64,000 bases of DNA, taken from the NCBI RefSeq assembly GCF_021044795.1, contig NZ_JAJNOP010000013.1; one strand, given 5' to 3'. The DNA is from Acidaminococcus hominis (lineage in GTDB: Bacteria; Bacillota; Negativicutes; Acidaminococcales; Acidaminococcaceae). A model generated the notes under the pieces. The model did not search any database and was not told the origin of the DNA. It was given only the letters and a program-made list of their open reading frames with translations. The translations under genes were made by a program, and so were the position numbers. Position 1 is the stretch's first letter; each line of letters opens with the position of its first letter. This document shows positions 16,399-24,302 of this stretch, one piece after another.

Positions 16399-16438
16399 AA
16401 GGGTTTCCTTGTAAAAAGAAGGAAATCCTTTTTTTTTG
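16399..16438 (+). terminator. Intrinsic terminator
   Basis: AAGGGTTTCCTT (16399-16410) pairs with AAGGAAATCCTT (16419-16430), with one wobble, followed by eight further T. It ends the ppsA-ppsR group. Confidence 0.85.
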
Positions 16439-16479
16439 TCGAATACATATATTATCGTGGAAAAAAGGATGAACACTGC

Positions 16480-18297
16480 ATGGATGACATGAAAGAGAAA
16501 TACGCCAATTTCAAAGAGCAGGTACGGCAGGCAGCGGATTTGGTATCCATTGTTTCTGAAACCGTCAATTTGAAGCGCAAGGGCAGCCGCTATTGGGGCT
16601 GCTGTCCTTTTCATGGGGAGAAAACACCGTCCTTTACCGTGGACCCGGCCAAGGGGCTGTTTCACTGCTTTGGCTGCGGAGCAGGCGGGGACGTATTTTC
16701 TTTTGTGATGAAGCGGGACCATGTGGAGTTTCCCGAGGCATTGAAATTACTGGCCCAGAAGTATGGGATTCCCATTCCGGAGCGGGCCAAGACGGCCCGG
16801 GAAATTGCCCGGGAGCAGGAAACCAAGGAAGTGCTGAGCGCCAACACCCTGGCGGCCAAGTTCTTCCATTCCTGTCTGATCAATACCCAATATGGCAAGC
16901 AGGGCCTGGCCTATCTGGCCGGCCGGGGCATTGGGGATGCCATAATTGCCTCCTTTGAACTGGGCATGGCACCGCCTGACTTCTCCACCCTCCATGAGGC
17001 TTTGGAGCAGCGGGGCGTAAAGGAAGCTGTGCTGCTGAAGGCGGGCCTGGTGGTGGCAAGAAGCCACAGTTCCGGCGTCTACGACAAGTTCCGGGAGAGA
17101 ATCATGATTCCCATCAAGGACCCCCGGGGTCATGTAGTGGGCTTTACCGGACGGATTCTTAATGCAGAAGCCTCGCCGGCCAAATATATGAATACTGGGG
17201 AAACGGCCTGGTTCCATAAGGGAAGGCTGCTGTTTGGCCTGGACCGGGCGGCGTCTCCCATTCGGCAGCGGCAGCAGGCGCTGGTGGTGGAAGGCCATAT
17301 GGATGCCATCAGCCTGCACGCAGCCGGCATTGACTGGGCGGTGGCCTCCATGGGGACGGCCTTTACCCAGCAGCAGGCCGAACTGTTAAAGCGGCTTACC
17401 CCTGAAGTGGTGTTCTGTTTCGACAGTGACCGGGCTGGCCGGGAAGCGGCCCTTCGGGCCATTCCCCTGGCTCTCCAGGCAGGCCTAAAATGCCGGGTGA
17501 TGCACGTAACCGACGGAAAGGACCCGGATGAATTTATCCGGAAGGAAGGCCGGGACGCCTTTGCAAAGCTCATTGAAAATGCCCAAACCGGCATGGATTA
17601 TCAGGTGGAAGCCACCCTGGCCCAGTGCGACCTGGAAACCCTGGGGGGTAAGGCAGAAGCGGTGTCCAAGGTGCTGCCCTTTTTCCGGCTGTGCCGCAGC
17701 GAGGTGGAGGCGGGAGAACGGATCCGGCTCCTTGCCCGGCGCCTGACCATTGACGAAGGGCTGATCCAAAGCGAGTACCGGAAACTGACCCATCAGGAGG
17801 GACAGCGGAAATACAATCCGGAGTGGCTGCTGCAGCAAAAGGTCAAGGTCACCAGCCCTACGGAGCAGGCGGAACGCCATGTGCTCCGGGCTCTGCTGAG
17901 CGGGGTGCTGCCCCAGCCCGGGCAGGAAGGGATTGTGCATACCGAGGCCTTTACCACCCCGGGCCGTCAGGAAATCTTTCTTTTGTGGCTGAAAAGCTGC
18001 CAGGAGGGAACCTACCGGGATCCCCGGGACCTGTTTGCCGGTTTGTCGGAAGACGGCAGTGCCGAACTGACCCGGATTCTCAGCCTGAACCTGCCGGAAG
18101 CCAGTCTGCCCTCCATTTTGCGGGATTGCCTGAACCGGCTGCAGATTGCGGCCTTGGAAAAGGAATATGAAAAACATAGCCAACTAGCGGAAAAGTATGA
18201 AAAAGAGCGCAATGAAAAATTTTTGCAGGAATTGGCAGAATGCCGGCGAATAAAATTGGAAGTAGAGAACTTGACAAAATTGGCCCAACACCAATAA
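16480..18297 (+). CDS. dnaG: DNA primase
   Basis: A 605-residue primase that makes RNA primers at the replication fork. The N-terminal zinc-binding domain has CPFHGEKTPSF and HCFGCGAGGD. The catalytic core and TOPRIM domain follow at about 255-340, with VEGHMDAISLHAAG as the acidic motif and FDSDRAGREA as the DxD motif. The C-terminal helicase-binding region ends in a charged coiled coil. I choose ATG 16480, where the conserved DnaG N terminus begins; the frame is open to 16354 but crosses the preceding terminator. dnaG is followed by rpoD after 40 bases, the standard macromolecular-synthesis pair. Confidence 0.93.
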   Translation: MDDMKEKYANFKEQVRQAADLVSIVSETVNLKRKGSRYWGCCPFHGEKTPSFTVDPAKGLFHCFGCGAGGDVFSFVMKRDHVEFPEALKLLAQKYGIPIPERAKTAREIAREQETKEVLSANTLAAKFFHSCLINTQYGKQGLAYLAGRGIGDAIIASFELGMAPPDFSTLHEALEQRGVKEAVLLKAGLVVARSHSSGVYDKFRERIMIPIKDPRGHVVGFTGRILNAEASPAKYMNTGETAWFHKGRLLFGLDRAASPIRQRQQALVVEGHMDAISLHAAGIDWAVASMGTAFTQQQAELLKRLTPEVVFCFDSDRAGREAALRAIPLALQAGLKCRVMHVTDGKDPDEFIRKEGRDAFAKLIENAQTGMDYQVEATLAQCDLETLGGKAEAVSKVLPFFRLCRSEVEAGERIRLLARRLTIDEGLIQSEYRKLTHQEGQRKYNPEWLLQQKVKVTSPTEQAERHVLRALLSGVLPQPGQEGIVHTEAFTTPGRQEIFLLWLKSCQEGTYRDPRDLFAGLSEDGSAELTRILSLNLPEASLPSILRDCLNRLQIAALEKEYEKHSQLAEKYEKERNEKFLQELAECRRIKLEVENLTKLAQHQ

Positions 18298-18337
18298 TAT
18301 AGTTTTTCTGAATAGCAGGAAAGGAGGGAACGCCCCG

Positions 18338-20116
18338 ATGACCGAGAAAAAGAAAGTCGAAATGGACCCGCAGGTGTTGGCTGCAAAGGCAGCAGAAAAC
18401 AAAACAGCGGACGACAATACCCCGGAAACGGGTAAAGCCAAGGCCGTTCCGAAAAAGAAAAGGGCGGCAAAAACCACGGGAAAGGCGGAATCAAGTACGA
18501 AAGTGAAAAGCAAGAGCGGTAAGAAAGAAAAAGCAAAGACCGTGGCCGAATACATAGCTGAGTTTGAAGCACTGGCCCACAAGAACGCAGGCGTTCTCAC
18601 CTATAAAGAGATTCAAGACCGGCTGCAGAATGTGGACAGCGTATCCGTGGACGAAATGGATGCCATCTACTCCAAATTGGCCGAGAAGAACATTGAAGTG
18701 GTGGATGATGGCTCCGAAGAAGAAGAACCGCCCACCATTGACGAAGATGAACTGAAAGTGGACGAAGCCGAACTGAGCAACCTGTCGGTGCCGGAAGGCG
18801 TCATTGTAGATGACCCGGTTCGGATGTACCTAAAAGAAATCGGCCGGGTGCCTCTGCTGGCTGGTGACGATGAAGTCAAACTGGCCAAGAGAGCCGATAA
18901 GGGCAATCAGGCCAAAGCTATTTTGAAAGGCGACAAGCCCGACGGAGAATTCCCGCCGGTGAACAAACGTCTGGCCCCTGCCAAACTGCTTGCAGAAGCC
19001 AATGAGCTGATTACCAAGGAAGGTGCCTGGTGTGACAACCGGGCTATCAACCTGGTGTACAAGAAAATCCAGATGATTACCGGTGATTCCCATGTGCTGG
19101 AGATGGACCAATACCAAGCCCTGACCAGTGCTTTCACCATGGACGAGAAAAAGCGTCTGCACCGGCTGCTGCTGGAAAACAAGTACAAGATTGCCCATGT
19201 AACCCGGAATGCTCCGGATCCTTCTGCAGATGAAGCCGAGGAAAGCTGCCTGGGCACCATCCAAGAAATCCTTACGGTGGTGGAAGATAAGCTGTCCAAG
19301 GCCAAGGAAGAAGATACGGAACTCCAGGCCCAGTTGGATAAGACCAAAAAGCGTTTTACCCAAATGCTGCACCGGATGGAATACTGCGGCGAAAACGCCA
19401 AAAACTGCCTGTCTGAAGCCAACCTGCGGCTGGTAGTCAGCATTGCCAAACGGTATGTAGGCCGTGGTATGCTGTTTTTGGACCTGATTCAGGAAGGCAA
19501 CCTGGGGTTAATCAAGGCCGTAGAAAAATTCGACTATAACAAGGGCTTTAAATTCAGTACGTACGCAACCTGGTGGATTCGCCAGGCCATTACCCGGGCC
19601 ATTGCCGACCAGGCGCGGACCATCCGGATTCCTGTCCACATGGTAGAAACCATCAACAAGCTGGTACGGGTATCCCGCCAGCTGCTGCAGGAACTGGGCC
19701 GGGAACCGACCCCAGAAGAAATTGCCAAGGAAATGGATGTGCCTGTGGAACGGGTGCGGGAAATCCAAAAGATTGCCCAGGAACCGGTTTCCCTGGAAAC
19801 TCCTATTGGCGAAGAAGAAGATTCCCATTTGGGTGACTTTATCGAAGACCAGGAAGCTCCCTCCCCGGCGGATGCGGCGTCCTATACCCTGCTGCAGGAA
19901 CAGCTGCAAAAGGTGCTGCAGGAGCATTTGAGCCCCAGAGAGCGCCGGGTACTGGAACTGCGCTTTGGCCTTTTGGACGGCCGGACCCGGACCCTGGAAG
20001 AGGTAGGACAGTACTTTGGGGTTACCCGTGAGCGCATCCGGCAGATTGAAGCCAAGGCCCTGCGTAAGCTGAGAAGTCCCAAACGGAGCAAGCCTCTGAA
20101 GGAATTCCTGGAATAG
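18338..20116 (+). CDS. rpoD: Primary sigma factor (SigA/RpoD)
   Basis: A 592-residue housekeeping sigma factor. The N-terminal 80 residues are Lys/Ala-rich. Region 1.2 begins near residue 158 (DPVRMYLKEIGRVPLL), region 2 near 358 (NLRLVVSIAKRYVGRG, then the TYATWWIRQAITRAI -10-binding part), region 3 follows, and region 4 ends the protein (VTRERIRQIEAKAL). About 175 residues separate regions 1.2 and 2, absent from short Firmicute SigA proteins and in the same place as the E. coli RpoD non-conserved region. An AAAGGAGGG site precedes ATG 18338. No terminator is seen after it; the tRNA promoter starts within 10 bases. Confidence 0.93.
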   Translation: MTEKKKVEMDPQVLAAKAAENKTADDNTPETGKAKAVPKKKRAAKTTGKAESSTKVKSKSGKKEKAKTVAEYIAEFEALAHKNAGVLTYKEIQDRLQNVDSVSVDEMDAIYSKLAEKNIEVVDDGSEEEEPPTIDEDELKVDEAELSNLSVPEGVIVDDPVRMYLKEIGRVPLLAGDDEVKLAKRADKGNQAKAILKGDKPDGEFPPVNKRLAPAKLLAEANELITKEGAWCDNRAINLVYKKIQMITGDSHVLEMDQYQALTSAFTMDEKKRLHRLLLENKYKIAHVTRNAPDPSADEAEESCLGTIQEILTVVEDKLSKAKEEDTELQAQLDKTKKRFTQMLHRMEYCGENAKNCLSEANLRLVVSIAKRYVGRGMLFLDLIQEGNLGLIKAVEKFDYNKGFKFSTYATWWIRQAITRAIADQARTIRIPVHMVETINKLVRVSRQLLQELGREPTPEEIAKEMDVPVERVREIQKIAQEPVSLETPIGEEEDSHLGDFIEDQEAPSPADAASYTLLQEQLQKVLQEHLSPRERRVLELRFGLLDGRTRTLEEVGQYFGVTRERIRQIEAKALRKLRSPKRSKPLKEFLE

Positions 20117-20122
20117 GCTTTA

Positions 20123-20151
20123 TTGACAGCCTCCAGGTCCTGTTATATAAT
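20123..20151 (+). promoter_or_regulatory. Consensus promoter of the CAT tRNA
   Basis: TTGACA (20123-20128), a 17-base spacer and TATAAT (20146-20151): a perfect consensus sigma-A promoter ending 10 bases before the tRNA. Confidence 0.85.
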
Positions 20152-20161
20152 CTTCACGATT

Positions 20162-20236
20162 GGGCCTATAGCTCAGCGGTAGAGCCCCCGGCTCATAACC
20201 GGTTGGTCCAAGGTTCGAATCCTTGTGGGCCCACCA
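20162..20236 (+). tRNA. tRNA with anticodon CAT (Ile2 or elongator Met)
   Basis: Acceptor GGGCCTA/TGGGCCC, D-stem GCTC/GAGC, anticodon loop CTCATAA, T-stem CAAGG/CCTTG, discriminator A and encoded CCA. The GGCTCATAACC anticodon arm resembles tRNA-Ile2, where lysidine modification of C34 makes it read ATA; elongator tRNA-Met remains possible. It is not the initiator, which lacks this acceptor. The first anticodon-stem pair (27-43) is a C-T mismatch. Confidence 0.8.
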
Positions 20237-20249
20237 ACCTAATCCTTTA

Positions 20250-20308
20250 CGAACCCTCTTGCCAGGGATCGGCTTTGCGCCGGTACCGGGCAGGGGGTTC
20301 GTTTTGTA
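20250..20308 (+). terminator. Terminator after the tRNA
   Basis: CGAACCCTCTTGCC (from 20250) pairs imperfectly with GGGCAGGGGGTTCG (ending near 20304), followed by TTTTG. The remaining sequence to 20418 shows only a TACAAT at 20371 as a possible -10 for the next gene. Confidence 0.6.
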
Positions 20309-20418
20309 TTTCCGGCAGTTTATCAGTCGTTGTGCCAAGGTTCCAGCGTGACGGAAGGCGGGAAATCGTGTACAATACAACAGGGAACTGGAAAGCCAGC
20401 TGCCCAAAGGAGGTTACT

Positions 20419-22446
20419 GTGTTTAGTGTATTTTTTCACCTGCTGCAGCAGGATGTGAAACTGTTTTTGTTCTTTCCAATTTTGTGCGCGGTGTTCCGTG
20501 CCCTGTTTATCCGGGCGTACCAACCCTACAAAAGTCTGGCCGGAAAGGGACCGGTGCTTTGGCACTGCTTCCGCTACGGTTTTTGGTGGGGAATGGATTT
20601 TAACGCCTATGTTTTTCTAATTCCCCTGGTGCTGCTGTCCCTGCCCGGCGCCTTTTTCCCGGCCTACGCGGCCTGGGGGGACAGCCTGCGGCTATTAGGG
20701 GGCCTAATCTACAGTCTGGTGCTGTACCTGGCCTTTACAGGAAAGATGCTGTTCTATAAGCATTTCCACGACATCTACAACCAGACGCTGAAGCTGGGCG
20801 CCAAAGCGGAAAAACATAACCTGGTGGATATTTTTTTCCATCAGGACCATGGCTTGCAGCTTCTCCTGCTGCTTTTGCCCTATCTGGCTCTGTGCGGCCT
20901 GTGCATTACCGGGCTGCTGCACCTGCCCAGCCTGCCCTATCCGGAAATCCCAAATCCAGTACTCCGGTACGGCTTTAATACCCTGGTGTTCCTGGGCTGC
21001 ATTGCCGCCTTTTACTGGTTCCGCTACGGGGGCACTTTTTGGCACGATGACAAGCCCGAGTGGGATACCATTCCCAGTGTGGTAAAAAAAGACATCTTTT
21101 TTGCCAAGGCTACGGTGGACGACCTGGTGGCACTGGAGCAGGTCCTGAAGCACAAGCTGAACCCCGCCTACGAGCATACGGACGAGGAAGACCTGTCTTC
21201 CCTGGAACCCTTTGTGACCACCCAAAAGCCCCTAAGGGAGCTGCCGGAACCGGCTTATGGCTTTCCCCGGACGGCCCAGGGACCCCGGATTACCAAGCCC
21301 ACCCATATATTCCTGTTTGTAGGGGAAACCTATTTGCAGCAGCTGTTTGATCCCCAGTTTGCCTGCCTGAATCTGGTCAGCGGCGGCCGGCAGCTGATGG
21401 ATAATCCCCATACGGCGGCCCTGACCAGCGCCCTGTCCGCCGGCATTATTTCCCGGCCTTCTATCGTGAGCCTGATGAGCGGCATTTTTGATGCAGGCCT
21501 GGAACTGAACGAAAAGGAAAGCTTCTGGCAAAATGACCTGCCCACGGCCCTGCCCCGACAGCTAAAAAAGCTGGGCTACCATTCCACCTATTGGTATGGG
21601 GGCAACGTGACCTACGGCAATTTCAACCGGTTTGCCCCGGCCTGCGGCTTTGACCAGGTGATGACGGCTACGGACTTCTGCGGTCCGGAGGCTCCCAAAA
21701 CCTGGGTGGGGGTGTACGACAATGTATTCCTGGAAAAGGCGGCGGAATTAATCCTCCAGCAGGAAGAAACCAGCGGCCCTTACCAGTTCCATTTCCTCTA
21801 TACCACCAGCTATCACGGGCCCTTTAAGATTCCGCTGGCCAAATACGGCTATGATCCGGAACAGGTGATGCCGGACGCCCCGGAAGATATTCGGAAAAAC
21901 AAGGAAATCCAAAAGAACCTGGGTACCTTCTGGTTCTCCGACCAGGCAGTGGGCAAGTTCATCCGCACCATGCAGGAAGCGTACCCGGACTGCCTGTTTA
22001 TCCTGACCGGGGACCATTCCATCGATATGAGCCCGGTGCTCAGCAAAACCTCCCTGATGGGCCGGGACTGCAATCTCCGGGAGCGGCACAGTCCGGTGCT
22101 GCTGTTTAACCATCGGGAGCTCAACGCCCACAGTTTGGCAGATAATACCATCGGGGGACATATGAACATTGCTCCCACCATTTTTGAACTGATTGCCCCC
22201 AAGGGCTTTACCTATTATTCGCTCTGCCCGTCCCTTCTGGAACCGGTGGACCACGTGGTATCTCCCTACCACTGGCTGCGCAGGGACGCTTTTGGCAGTT
22301 ATTCCCACCATTTTTATCAGCCTCTGGGGCCGGGCCTTGATCCCAGCGCCCTGGAAGAAGGGGAGCCGCCCTATACCAAGGAGCGGGCAGCCTATATGAA
22401 CTTGACCGGTTATCTGGTACGGCATCCGGAAGTGTTCCGGAGCTAA
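20419..22446 (+). CDS. LtaS/MdoB-like sulfatase-fold membrane transferase
   Basis: A 675-residue protein with five N-terminal membrane helices (about 1-230) and a large extracytoplasmic alkaline-phosphatase-superfamily domain. FLFVGETYLQQ marks the first metal-binding segment, TSALSAGIISRPSIVSLMSG the probable nucleophile region, and GDHSID the later metal site. Relatives transfer phosphoglycerol or phosphoethanolamine to glycans or lipids. In a diderm cell the acceptor is likely LPS or a periplasmic glycan (inference). GTG 20419 follows AAAGGAGG by five bases; the open frame upstream runs through the tRNA and is not coding. A sugar transferase follows 16 bases later. Confidence 0.75.
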   Translation: MFSVFFHLLQQDVKLFLFFPILCAVFRALFIRAYQPYKSLAGKGPVLWHCFRYGFWWGMDFNAYVFLIPLVLLSLPGAFFPAYAAWGDSLRLLGGLIYSLVLYLAFTGKMLFYKHFHDIYNQTLKLGAKAEKHNLVDIFFHQDHGLQLLLLLLPYLALCGLCITGLLHLPSLPYPEIPNPVLRYGFNTLVFLGCIAAFYWFRYGGTFWHDDKPEWDTIPSVVKKDIFFAKATVDDLVALEQVLKHKLNPAYEHTDEEDLSSLEPFVTTQKPLRELPEPAYGFPRTAQGPRITKPTHIFLFVGETYLQQLFDPQFACLNLVSGGRQLMDNPHTAALTSALSAGIISRPSIVSLMSGIFDAGLELNEKESFWQNDLPTALPRQLKKLGYHSTYWYGGNVTYGNFNRFAPACGFDQVMTATDFCGPEAPKTWVGVYDNVFLEKAAELILQQEETSGPYQFHFLYTTSYHGPFKIPLAKYGYDPEQVMPDAPEDIRKNKEIQKNLGTFWFSDQAVGKFIRTMQEAYPDCLFILTGDHSIDMSPVLSKTSLMGRDCNLRERHSPVLLFNHRELNAHSLADNTIGGHMNIAPTIFELIAPKGFTYYSLCPSLLEPVDHVVSPYHWLRRDAFGSYSHHFYQPLGPGLDPSALEEGEPPYTKERAAYMNLTGYLVRHPEVFRS

Positions 22447-22462
22447 AGAAGGAGATTTTGTC

Positions 22463-23227
22463 ATGGGAACATTGACCGCAGTGATACTCACCTGCAACGA
22501 AGCAAAAAATATCCGGGGCGTCATCCGCTCGGCCAAACTGGTGGCGGACCAGGTACTGATTGTGGACTCCGGCAGCAGCGATGAAACCGTGGCGCTGGCG
22601 GAAAAACTGGGGGCCCAGGTAATTTATCGGGCCTGGGACCAGGACTTTGCGGCCCAGCGGAATTTTGCCCTGACAGGGGTAAGCTGCGACTGGGTGCTGT
22701 ATCTGGATGCCGATGAACGGCTTACGGCAGCAGCTGTGGAAAAAATCAAGGCCATTAAGGCAGGGCCGCTGGACCACCAGTATTCCCTGGAGCGAATCAA
22801 CATTGCCTTTGGCCACGAATTTCATCGGGGCGCCTTTGGCCCCGACCGGGTTACCCGGCTGTTTCCTGCCGGACAGGTCCGGTGGGAACACAAGGTGCAT
22901 GAGCGGCCGGTGTGTCCCCTGCCGCTGACGGCGCTGACGGAAAGCCTGCGGCATTTTACCTACGATTCCTTCCAGCAGTGGTGGGATAAGGCTGGACACT
23001 ACACCACCATTTGGGCCCGGGACGCTTTTGAGCAGGGCCGCCGGGCCACCGCTGCCCAGGCCGCCCGCCATGCCCTGGGAGGGATGTTCAAGGTATACCT
23101 GCTGGAAGGGGGCATCCTGGAAGGCAGCATGGGCTTTATCGCCACCCTCCAGCACGGCATCTATACGGCCATGAAATACATGAAGCTGGTGGAGCGGGGG
23201 AGCCTGAAGAAAAAGGAGAAGTCTTGA
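22463..23227 (+). CDS. Family-2 glycosyltransferase, WaaE/KdtX-like
   Basis: A 254-residue GT-A-fold transferase. ILTCNEAKNI starts the nucleotide-sugar fold, VDSGSSDETV is the second conserved strand, and YLDADERL carries the DxD metal-binding motif. WaaE/KdtX-type enzymes add a sugar such as glucose or heptose to the inner core of LPS at the cytoplasmic membrane face. The close spacing to the LtaS-like gene and the GAAGGAGA site suggest one operon modifying the envelope. The stop overlaps the -35 of the T-box promoter. Confidence 0.78.
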   Translation: MGTLTAVILTCNEAKNIRGVIRSAKLVADQVLIVDSGSSDETVALAEKLGAQVIYRAWDQDFAAQRNFALTGVSCDWVLYLDADERLTAAAVEKIKAIKAGPLDHQYSLERINIAFGHEFHRGAFGPDRVTRLFPAGQVRWEHKVHERPVCPLPLTALTESLRHFTYDSFQQWWDKAGHYTTIWARDAFEQGRRATAAQAARHALGGMFKVYLLEGGILEGSMGFIATLQHGIYTAMKYMKLVERGSLKKKEKS

Positions 23228-23252
23228 CAACTGCCCCGGGATTTGTTATAGT
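23224..23252 (+). promoter_or_regulatory. glyQS promoter
   Basis: TTGACA (23224-23229), 17 bases, TATAGT (23247-23252). The -35 overlaps the stop region of the upstream gene and fixes the leader start at about 23258-23260. Confidence 0.8.
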
Positions 23253-23257
23253 TGCCA

Positions 23258-23407
23258 CGTAACGCGCAATGAAGGGGATGGCATCCCAGAGCGCCCGTTT
23301 TACAAGAGAGGCTGCGCAGTGCAGCAAGCAGGGTGGAACCGCGGAAGTGTACTCCCGTCCCTGTAATGTAGATAATCCTGTCTATATTACAGAGACGGGA
23401 GTTTTTG
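23258..23407 (+). promoter_or_regulatory. Glycyl T-box riboswitch with an unusually short Stem I
   Basis: The T-box sequence GGGTGGAACCGCG lies at 23331-23343. The antiterminator can close by CAGGG (23329-23333) with CCCTG. The competing terminator pairs ACTCCCGTC (23351-23359) with GACGGGAGT (23394-23402), followed by TTTTT. Before the T-box there are only about 72 transcribed bases: a stem AACGCGC/GCGCCCGTT (23261-23299) capped by GGGAT-GGC-ATCCC with the glycine codon GGC (23280-23282) in the loop, and a Stem III (GCTGC/GCAGC, 23311-23325). Uncharged tRNA-Gly would stabilise the antiterminator and turn on glyQS. Confidence 0.85.
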
Positions 23408-23423
23408 TATAGGAGGAGAAAAC

Positions 23424-24302
23424 ATGAATTTTCAAACCATCATTTTGACGCTCCAGGCCTACTGGGGCAAGCAGAAATGCATTATGGCCCAGCCCTATGA
23501 TATTGAAAAGGGCGCCGGCACCATGAACCCTTCGACTTTTTTACGGGTACTGGGACCTGAACCTTGGAACGTTTGCTACGTAGAACCGTCCCGCCGCCCG
23601 GCTGACGGCCGCTACGGGGACAACCCCAACCGGCTGTTCCAGCACCATCAGTTCCAGGTCATTATGAAACCCTCCCCGTCCAATATCCAGGAACTGTACC
23701 TGGAAAGCCTGCGGGAACTGGGCATTCACCCGGAAGAACACGATATCCGCTTTGTAGAAGACAACTGGGAATCTCCTACCCTGGGTGCCTGGGGCATGGG
23801 CTGGGAAGTATGGCTGGACGGCATGGAAATCACCCAATTCACCTACTTCCAGCAAGTGGGCAGCCTGGACATCAAACCGGTGGCTGTAGAAATCACGTAC
23901 GGCCTGGAACGGCTGGCCATGTACATCCAGGGCGTGGAAAACGTCTACGACATCAACTGGGTGGATAATGTAACCTATGGAGATGTGTTCCACACCAACG
24001 AAGTGGAACAGTCCCGCTACAGTTTCGAACTGGCCGATATCGACCTGCTGTTTGACCTGTTCGACAAGTACGAAAAGGAAGCCAAACGGATTATCCTTAC
24101 CGGCAACATCCGTCCGGCCTACGACTACGTGCTGAAATGCTCCCACACCTTCAACCTTCTGGATTCCCGGGGCGCCATCAGCGTCAGTGAACGGACCAAC
24201 TACATTTCCCGGGTACGGGCCCTGGCCAGACTGTGTGCTGCGGCTTATGTGGAACAACGGGCAAATCTGGGATTCCCCCTGCTGAAAAGAGGTAAAAAAT
24301 AA
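23424..24302 (+). CDS. glyQ: Glycyl-tRNA synthetase alpha subunit
   Basis: A 292-residue catalytic subunit of the bacterial alpha2-beta2 GlyRS, which charges tRNA-Gly. It starts MNFQTIILTLQAYWG, with the class II aminoacylation core across most of the length (AQPYDIEKGAGTMNPSTFLR, then EVWLDGMEITQFTYFQQVG). An AGGAGGAG site precedes the ATG. A glycine T-box controls it. The stop overlaps the glyS ATG by one base, giving coupled translation of the two subunits. Confidence 0.95.
   Translation: MNFQTIILTLQAYWGKQKCIMAQPYDIEKGAGTMNPSTFLRVLGPEPWNVCYVEPSRRPADGRYGDNPNRLFQHHQFQVIMKPSPSNIQELYLESLRELGIHPEEHDIRFVEDNWESPTLGAWGMGWEVWLDGMEITQFTYFQQVGSLDIKPVAVEITYGLERLAMYIQGVENVYDINWVDNVTYGDVFHTNEVEQSRYSFELADIDLLFDLFDKYEKEAKRIILTGNIRPAYDYVLKCSHTFNLLDSRGAISVSERTNYISRVRALARLCAAAYVEQRANLGFPLLKRGKK

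Noticed and set aside
20203..20418. Upstream extension of the LtaS-like gene
   Set aside because: It begins inside a tRNA and crosses its terminator; GTG 20419 has a proper ribosome site.
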